64,000 nucleotides of DNA from Prosopocoilus inquinatus (Eukaryota; Arthropoda; Insecta; Coleoptera; Lucanidae), in NCBI GenBank assembly GCA_036172665.1, contig CM069873.1, positions 33,036,001 to 33,100,000 on the forward strand. The letters are read 5' to 3'. This document shows, in pieces, positions 56,660 through 64,000 of this stretch (position 1 is the first letter of the stretch; every line of letters starts with the position of its first letter). The translations under genes were made by a program, and so were the position numbers. Below the pieces are notes generated by a model, which did not search any database, was not told where the DNA came from, and saw nothing but the letters and a program-made list of their open reading frames with translations.

Positions 56660-57702
56660 GAAGCTCATTCGACACCAGTACCAAAACGGAATTGAACTGA
56701 TCCTAATGTTGAAACCGCTGGTGAGATACGAGTGAATCTTGGAATTTTTGAACGCACAAGACAATTATTGATACATCATTGTCAGATGTGTGTGCGAGTT
56801 AAGGACAACACTTTTGAATACGTTGTAAAATAATAATAAAAAAATAATCTATATTAATAATTTTTTATTTCCATCTTCTTAGTAAATGACATTTTACAGG
56901 TTAATTTTGTTGTTTGTGGTAACCAAGTAAACGATAAATTACGGGAACAGACCTGTAATATTTTACGAACTGGTATGAAAGACCTGTAAAGTTTTACAGG
57001 CTTGTATAAAAGGAGATTGTCTGTTTATATTACCATGACTACGTGTAGCTATAAATAACGTCTTCAATAAAAAGAAAACGTTTTCATAAAAAAATTAAAG
57101 TAAATTACCTAAAATTCGCCATGTGAAGGTGAAAATAAAAGTTTGTACGCGGTTCGCTTTGAAATAAATCTTTACTGAGCTCACTGGATTATAGGGCTCA
57201 CATCGCATTGTTTATGCAATGTTAAGTAGCTTTTACAGACCGCGGTTCGCGATTCAAACAGTCTCCCTGAATAACTGTTTCACACAACAATGTCGATCAT
57301 CTTCATTACTATGATGTGTAGTTGTGACTCGTTTATTTTGGTATTTCACAGTTCTCTTAACTCAAAATAAATAAGAAAACATATTCTAGATTAAAATTTG
57401 AAGGAAAATTCAATACAATTAGCATTTCTTAGAATTTAAAATTCATAAAAAACATCAAAAAATTGTCTGTAAACAAATTACAGGAACTTTTACGACGCCC
57501 TCTACGATAAAAATGTTATTCATTTAATTACCTCGTTTTGTTATGTTAATAATTTCTTCAGCATTCTGCAACATTAAGTCATTTTTACAGTCTTAAAAAG
57601 TAATTATTAATTCCGACCCTATGTTGTACAATAAAAACTCTTATTTTGGCCTCCTTTACTTGCCCTAGAAAATTTAGCAAACGAATTTTTCAACACCCTG
57701 TA

Positions 57703-58388
57703 TACAGGTGCTCCATTTAAAAAATTAAAAATTGAATTTTTTCTCTATGCGCTTTTGTTTTACACGATAACTCTAAAAGATAGTAGGCATACAACCCTAC
57801 AACTTTTGCATTTAAAGTTTTTCTCTAGCTTCTAAAAAGAACCCTCTAGATAGAGTGCAAAATATAAAAATAACCCTGTACATTCACAGCACAAAGAAAT
57901 GAAAATAAGACAAGCTGAACGAAAAGCAACAGTTTTCCCGACGAATCAAAATGTACGATTATAAAAAAAACGAAAAAAGAAACGAATGACGAAATACAGT
58001 GCACAAAATAAAAGATCATAGCTGTGATGGACACAAGAAAAGCGCCAATATGAGAAAAATTTACTTGATAAGAAAAGGAAAAGATGAATCCATAGTACGA
58101 AAGTTCAAAGAACAGAAAAAAACAAAAGAAAATTGACGACTAAGATGAACACAAAACAAATGAATCTCCAGGCGAAAATAAAAAAGATATTTTTGGGGAT
58201 ATTAATACACTGTGGTGAAACAATATTTTTATTGGATGACTAAATAACAATAAGCGACTAATTACACGTGCCGTACATCTCGTAATGCTGGTCGTATCTT
58301 TTCGTAAGCTGCCGTACCGATGTAGTTTTGTTATTCTGAAACGTGCGCCAAATTTAAATGTTAACGTCGAATAAACTCAATACTCCCA
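57703..58388. other. Non-coding stretch left of the Copia fragment
   Basis: AT-rich. 57703-57850 shows ACAGGTGCTCCATTTAAAAA, another foldback-type end. The 3' LTR expected for the Copia element was not recognised. Confidence 0.35.
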
Positions 58389-60483
58389 CTATTCGCTTGA
58401 ATTTAAATCTAGTTTCACCATTCCAACTTTCCGCAAAAGATACTTGAATTTGTCTCGTAGTAATGCTTTTGTCAAAAAATCAGCGCATTGTTCTTCAGAC
58501 GTTAGATAATTAACTTTCAAAATTCCATCCATGTATTTCTCGCGAATAAAGTGAAAATGAATGAATGTCTATGTGCTTGCTACGTATATGAAGTTCACCA
58601 GTCTCATAGCATTCTGATTGTCGATTTGCAGAAAAGTAGCATCGTTACATGGACATCCAATGTGTGATAAGAGTTGTCTCAACCAAAGTCGGCCGTACCT
58701 TTAAGGTATCTAAAAACTCGTTTTATGGCGTTCCAATGTTTTGCAGTATAACAAATTAAAAATCTGCTCATAAAACTAATCGCGAACATTAAATCAGGTC
58801 GAGGCAATTGTGCCAAAAGCATCAATGATCCAATTGCTTCTCTATAAGGAAAATCTTTGTTTTTTTGGTCAGTACTGTTCTCAATGTCCATCAACGAAAC
58901 AACAGATTGTGGATCTAAAGATACACTCGCAGGTTTAGCATCGGTCATTTGAAAACGCGCAAGAATACGTTCGATGTAATTCTTTTGAATGGATGAAGAT
59001 TGTATTATTTTCTTTGCCATGAACAATCTGCAAATCAACAAAGGATGATAAATTATATTCTGTAATTCAAAAGAATTTTTTAAGGAATTCAGGATTTCAT
59101 CGATTGCATCTTGTGTCTCGGCCAATAACAGTCCGTCATCTACATACAGGGCTAATAGTACATAACTATCTTTAATAAAACCTCGATAAATACATGGATC
59201 TGCTGCGCTTGGAACAAGATTATAACGCCTCAGAAATGATTCGAATTTGTTATTCCATTGGCGAGACGATTGCTTCAAGCCATAGATCGATTTCAAAAGT
59301 CTACAAACATGATTTTGTTTACTCACGACACCTTCGGGCACTTCCATGAATATCGTTTCTTTTAGTTTACCCTGTAAGAAAGCTGTTTTTATGTCAAACT
59401 GTGCGAGTTTTAAATTTTTCTGCACTGCTGTGGCTAGCAATGTACGAATGGACTCGTAACTGGCAACAGGAGAAAAAATTTCTTCGTAGTCGACGTCGCT
59501 TTTCTGTGTGTAACCTTTTGCACAAAGCCGAGCTTTAAATCTAGGTTTTTGCTCCGATGATGAATTCTTTAATTTGAAAACCCACTTATATTCCACAGTT
59601 GATCTTTCATCTGGTAAAGGTTCAATTTTCTACGTTTGATTTTTCTGCTGAGCTTGTAATTCCTCCTGGATTGCTAATTTCCACTGTTTTGAATTCAGTC
59701 CCGAAATTGCCTCTTCATAACTTTGTGGTTCGGTATGTTCGACAAAATTTAATTCATATCAGGATGGTTTCTTCAGGCTGCTTCTGTCTCGAAGTCTGAT
59801 ACCATCTGTATTATTCGCTTCTTCTCGCGTTACTTCCTCTTTACTCTCTTCGTTTCTTTCACTTTCTCCTTCATCTTGGATTTCATCCGTTTCATCAACT
59901 TCTGGCAAATCATTCAATGGTAAGAGATATTAATTCTTAGGTAAGACTGCAATGTCCGAATTTCCTTCTTGAAATGTGACAACACACGACACAGTTATTT
60001 TCCCAGTGATAGGATCAAAGAGTCTATAATTTTTCGATTCTGACTGATAACCCACGAATATTATCTTCCTTGATTTTGGGTCCCATTTTCTTCGGAGCTA
60101 TTTCGGAATATGGACGAAGGCTGTGCTTCCAAATACTCTCATATGACTCATGTCGCTTTTCTTGTTTGTCCAAATCTCATATGGAATAATATTTTTCTTC
60201 TTGGCAGACGGTGTTCGGTTATATAAATAAACTGCTGCATTCATGGCTTCGGCCTATAATTTTGCGGGAAGGTTTCGCGCTTGAAGCATTGATCTTGCTT
60301 TCTGTACCAAAGTTCGATTTTGCCTCTCTCTGGTGTAAAAGGTGCTGTCGTCTCTAACTGGATACCTGTGGAAGAAAGATAATTCTTCATGTTACTGTTG
60401 ACGAATTCAGTTCCATTGTCCGAGCGAAGTGCTTTGATGGATTGAAAAAGATTTATTATATTGTTACGAATTTGGGGGTTCAC
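58389..60483 (-). pseudogene. pol: Ty1/Copia pol fragment: integrase end, RT, RNase H
   Basis: Reading right to left. The integrase catalytic end is at 60483-60241 (ALRSDNGTEFVNSNM, then FTPERGKIELW). A linker with stops covers 60240-59600 (FVGYQSESKNYRLFDP). Copia RT is open at 59596-58679: YKWVFKLKNSSSEQKPRFKA, QFDIKTAFLQGKL, YGLKQSSRQWN, and the catalytic ALYVDDGLLLAETQ, intact. RNase H follows in pieces to the stop at 58389 (FHFIREKYMDGILKVNYL, QCADFLTKALLRDKF). Gag, protease and the start of integrase are missing. The order integrase-RT is diagnostic for Copia. Confidence 0.9.
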
Positions 60484-61128
60484 AAATTGTAGTCGTTAAT
60501 TTCAGAACACTTTAATTACAAACTACTAGAATAAACGGGAACAACGAGAAATTGCGATAACATTCTGTGACGCAAGATGGGGTGACTTGTACTAAAAATA
60601 GATCTATTTGCGTGTTACTGCTGTAACAATACTGTATATGTTTGTAGGGAAAGCACACCTCAAACTTAGAGAAGCACATCATGCGAAAACATCCCATTGA
60701 AGCTGAGATTATCAAAAAGAAACGTTTACATTTAAAGCGTAAGTGTACTCAATCATGCTTATTACTACATGTTGGTTGTATAAAATGAAACGCAAAATAT
60801 ACAAAATCATTTATATGAGAGAGAGAGAGGGAGAATATTATCCATTAGAACTTAGGAACCCAACCTAGTGTACAAATTTAGACCTACATATATAGCAAAC
60901 TTCTGTACTACTTACTGGTGCCTCAATTCCATTGATTGATTGAAGTTTCAACAATTGTGTAGCATGCATCATTTTCATGTTATTCCAAGCCAGGGGATCG
61001 CTTTTTGTTGATTCAGTGTACACAAGTCTATCAAGTATAGACAGTATTGTGAGCTACATGTTGTCAAAATATTGTTTCAGTGAAATCCATCCTTTTTTAA
61101 ATCTAAAGTAATATACAAAATTGCCAAA
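60484..61128. other. Non-coding, possible LTR fragment
   Basis: TGTTACGAATTTGGGGGTTC at 60465-60484 directly bounds the Copia break and resembles an LTR start. Together with 60787-60875 it partly matches 53300-53530. Neither a second LTR nor a TSD was found. Confidence 0.35.
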
Positions 61129-61262
61129 GGTCAAATTGTACAATTTCAGTTTAATTTGAACCCAAAGCTTAAACCCTTATCGGTAATTTTTGAAATAGTT
61201 GTTAAGGGTTTAAGCTACAGCAGAGTTGATAGCTTATATTGGACAACTTAAGCCTAACGCGC
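61129..61262. mobile_element. Small foldback MITE, relative of 15695-15822
   Basis: GGTCAAATTGTACAATTTC and GCTTAAACCCTTATCGG are mirrored by TAAGGGTTTAAGCTAC and a degraded right end. Same plan as the MITE in the Harbinger array. Confidence 0.55.
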
Positions 61263-61424
61263 ATAGGATAACAAGGGGAAATTTCAAGCTTACTTCTTTG
61301 GATATTTATAAAGAATATAAGTAGTTTGCTTATACAATATTATTTTTGGATTACCTGATATGTTCCTTGGAACTCCTCTAAATTTAAGCTTTGTATATCT
61401 AATCCTGTTAGTCTATGTAAGTAC

Positions 61425-63300
61425 ATGTATTTGCTAACTTTTTTTGTAATTATGTTAGATGATGAGCTGAGCGATTCATGCCATAATACATCTCTATCTG
61501 GAGGCGAAGAACAGCCGACGAGAATATTCCGTACACGAAAACGTAAATATGAAGAAACCATTCACATTGCCATGAACAGAAAGAAATTGATACAAGCGTG
61601 TGTAGAACTAATTACAGTCAATGGACGACCATTTACATTAATAGAAGACAGTGGATTTCGGCAAATAATAGACCCAATTATTAAGAGTTTGAATGAATCA
61701 CATCCAAATTTTAATGTGGATCGCCAAAGCATAACGCAGGAAATCCATTCACAAGCCAATAATCTAAGAAGAGATATAATGCGTGATTTAGAAAATCGAT
61801 TAGTGTCCATCAAAACTGACAAGGCCACATGCATGAAATGCTCCGTTATGGAAATAAACGCTCAGTACATTATTGACGGGAAATTAATTATTCGGAATTT
61901 ATGCGTCAAAGAAATACCTGCTGAACATTCAGAAATAGATTTGGAAGACGAAATTATTTCAGAATTACAAAAATTTGACGTTGATATTAAACAATTGTAT
62001 AGTATCACTGTGGATAGTGATGTAAATTTGATGAAAACCATAAATTTACTCGAAGTTAGTTCTTCACGTGTGGAAAATAATTCGTGTTTGCAAACAAGTT
62101 GTGACGATGAGAATAGTTTGCCTTGGTTGAAAGTCGAAGAGGAATATAAGTGGACAGAATCGGCCTTTGAAAATGTTCATGCTAAGTTTAAAGAATATGG
62201 GGTATTTGGACAACGTTGTGCCGCGTATACTCTGCAGTTGGCGGTTAAAGATTTTCTCTCTAGGGATAACACTATGAATTTACTAGACTCGTTCTCTCTG
62301 CAAAGCACTAAGAATGCCACCAATTTTAAGTCTTCTAACACAAAAGAACAAGAAGAAACCAGTAATCGATTGTCCAACACGCTGGCACTCGTCGTTAGAT
62401 ATGATTGAAAGCCTTCTGTCTTTACGAGATATATGCGATAATGTTTTGGTGCACGAGGAACAAATAGATGAAATACAAAATCTAACAAATGAACAGTGGC
62501 TTGATCTTCAAGAACTCGCAAAAACGCTTACTCCCAGTGAGATTGCAATGAAAGGTTTACAAAGTGAACAACTCTTAATCGGCGATTTTTTGCAAGTTTG
62601 GCTTCGTTGTAAATTGGAGACCGATGCTATTGGCACAACATTGGCAAAAACATTAGTAGAATTTATGGAAAGTAATGAAAAGGAACTTTTTGAATGTCCA
62701 ACCATTACCTGCGCGCTATATTTGGATCCAAGATGGCACATTATGCTTTCATTTAAACAGCAAGCTGCCGCTGAAAATTATTTAGTAGATTTATGGTACC
62801 GTTTGGAAAATTTGCAAAATTACGATAATAAAACCGCGGTTAATATCCACTTTGATGAAACTAGAGCAGTAACATCTAAAGACTTTTGCAATGAAAGTTC
62901 TATGAATGACGCATCGCAGGAAGCTGTTGATCCTCTCGAACAGTTGCTGCAGCAAAGAGAAAAAGCCATTGCTTTGGCCAGTTTGTTACCAACCAAAGAA
63001 GACGTTCGAGAACTAATCCGGAATTTTAAAAAATCTCCTAGAATACCGAGATCTGAAGATATTCTCCAATATTGGCAACAGAGAAGCAATAGAAATCCTG
63101 AGCTTTACGCACTATCGTCTGTTGTCCTAGCAGTTCCCGCCACTCAAGTTAGTGCCGAACGAATGTTTTCACATTTGCGGTACATTCCACAATATTTAAG
63201 CAGTGATTTAACAAGTGACTTAATATCTGATATATTATTTTTGAGAAGCAATTACATTTTAGCAAACAAAAATAAAACTTCAGAGTCTTTATTACAGTAG
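61425..63300 (+). pseudogene. hAT transposase (ZBED4-like), one frameshift
   Basis: Two overlapping frames, 61425-62408 and 62314-63300, about 600 residues once joined by a one-base shift near 62310-62390. The first holds LIEDSGFRQIIDPIIKSLN, LYSITVDSDVNLMKTINLL (catalytic Asp region) and FGQRCAAYTLQLAVKDFL (C-x2-H-like region with C, then H replaced). The second holds VIDCPTRWHSSLDMIESLL (the TRW motif) and the hAT C-terminal dimerisation domain (AVPATQVSAERMFSHLRYIP). No BED finger is seen at the N-terminus. A GTAAGT...TTATGTTAG pair at 61417-61459 could be a very short intron from a missing exon. Terminal repeats were not found. Confidence 0.87.
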
Positions 63301-64000
63301 AAATTAATTGAATTTGTTATGGTGTTAATTTTTTTTTGTAAATTAATAAATATTGTGTTTACATTGGTCTTATGTCTTATAGTGTTTCATTTCGCATACC
63401 CTGCGATCGTAAATTTTTGTAAGAGTGTCTTATAGCTGTTCCGGATTAGGATCAAAGTTTTTCACATTTTCTGAAATTATTGACGGCATTCCTCCTCCTG
63501 TCTTTTTTCCTTTTTTCGTTTTTTTAAAATTTTTCTATTTCAGTTACATTTTTCCGTGTTGTTTTGTTCTTTTTGTTGTGTGCTAGCTTTGATTTGTTAC
63601 ATTAAATGTTCAATTTCTGCACTACTCGGTCTTTCGCGAATATTACGATCGTCATTTGTTTCTCTTACTTTCTTTGGAAACTTATTTTTTCTTATTTATG
63701 AGTCTCCCGTTCGTCAAAGTCCTTTATTTTTTTTATCTTTCGTAAATTTTGCGTGAAATTGGAATTCTGGTTTTGTTTCCTTTTTTCTCTTTTCGCCTCT
63801 TAGTGAATTTCGCATTACCATTACATTTTAAATATTTATTGTCAACTACTCTTATCTTTTTTTTTGGGTTTTAATTTAATATTAATTAATATTACGGTCG
63901 TTGTATATCTTACTTTCTTTAGGAATTCTTCCTTGTCCATTTCGAATACGGTTTCTTGAAAGTGGAAAAGGGTTTCCGTTTCCTTTTGTTTTTGATTGTT
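63301..64000. other. Non-coding, pyrimidine-rich
   Basis: T- and CT-rich. TTACTTTCTTT with nearby ATTACG and CGTC/GGTC motifs appears twice (about 63640-63690 and 63890-63925), a weak direct repeat. No gene. Confidence 0.4.

Larger units (their letters stand above)
54690..57702. mobile_element. Outer foldback element of a three-level nest
   Basis: The left terminus TACAGGGTGTTGAAAAATGC and AAAGTAAAAGAGGCCAAAATA is mirrored by GGCCTCCTTTACTTGCCCTA and CAACACCCTGTA at the right. The left arm is split by the inner foldback (54765-56036) and continues at 56040-56420 (GAAGTTAATAATTACTTTTT, AATTATTAACGTACC), mirrored at 57260-57640. It has no coding capacity. AGGGTGTT termini and TA flanks suggest a Tc1/mariner-like origin. 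Confidence 0.8.

Noticed and set aside
62177..63089. Minus-strand ORFs opposite the hAT transposase
   Set aside because: They mirror the real plus-strand coding frame and have no family features.

Overview
This is an arthropod, most likely insect, nuclear window. It is AT-rich, and almost every recognisable piece is a transposable element. I found no host single-copy gene. The case for an arthropod rests on the mix of element families: Ty3/Gypsy and Ty1/Copia LTR elements, a PIF/Harbinger with its Myb/SANT partner, two hAT transposases, a Mutator-like transposase fused to a YqaJ nuclease, a tRNA-derived SINE, a non-LTR fragment and many foldback MITEs. The order of insect cannot be fixed from the sequence.

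Layout. 1-9709: a young Gypsy element on the minus strand (5' LTR 7133-9709, tRNA-His primer site, gag, pol; its 3' LTR runs off the left edge). 9724-14456: a decayed Harbinger element, with a SINE at 10227-10507. 14460-15859: a tandem array of its deletion derivatives, with another MITE inside. 16353-17363: a non-LTR retrotransposon fragment. 17590-18240: A-rich low complexity. 19205-19970: one copy of a dispersed repeat whose inverted partner lies at 44568-51375. 21.4-28.8 kb: old ribozyme repeats, foldback MITEs and an 855-bp hAT derivative with an 8-bp TSD. 28806-31296: a large inverted array of a 312-bp repeat. 31.39-31.96 kb: an ATCGATAT-rich tract. 31975-34228: a hAT element inserted at the 3' end of the Mutator/YqaJ gene (34230-36692). 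37621-38516: a third ribozyme-repeat insertion. 39770-40861: a near-perfect 1.09-kb foldback. 45093-51180: a second Gypsy element, carrying a macrodomain, inserted in the second copy of the dispersed repeat. 54690-57702: three nested foldbacks. 58389-60483: a Copia fragment. 61425-63300: a second hAT transposase.

The main result is that the 312-bp repeat encodes a type I hammerhead self-cleaving ribozyme. Fifteen copies keep the whole catalytic core. Three insertions are each flanked by a 12-13 bp target-site duplication. All three have the same head-to-head layout and nearly the same two outer ends, and their arms can be longer than one repeat unit. This fits a non-autonomous 'retrozyme': tandem copies are transcribed, cut by the hammerhead into about 312-nt (probably circular) RNA, and copied back by a reverse transcriptase supplied in trans, possibly of Penelope type. 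One insertion splits the pol gene of a Gypsy element whose visible LTR ends are identical, so the family has moved recently.

The second notable system is the Gypsy element at 45-51 kb. Its pol region contains a domain that reads as a TARG1/OARD1-type ADP-ribose macrodomain between protease and reverse transcriptase.
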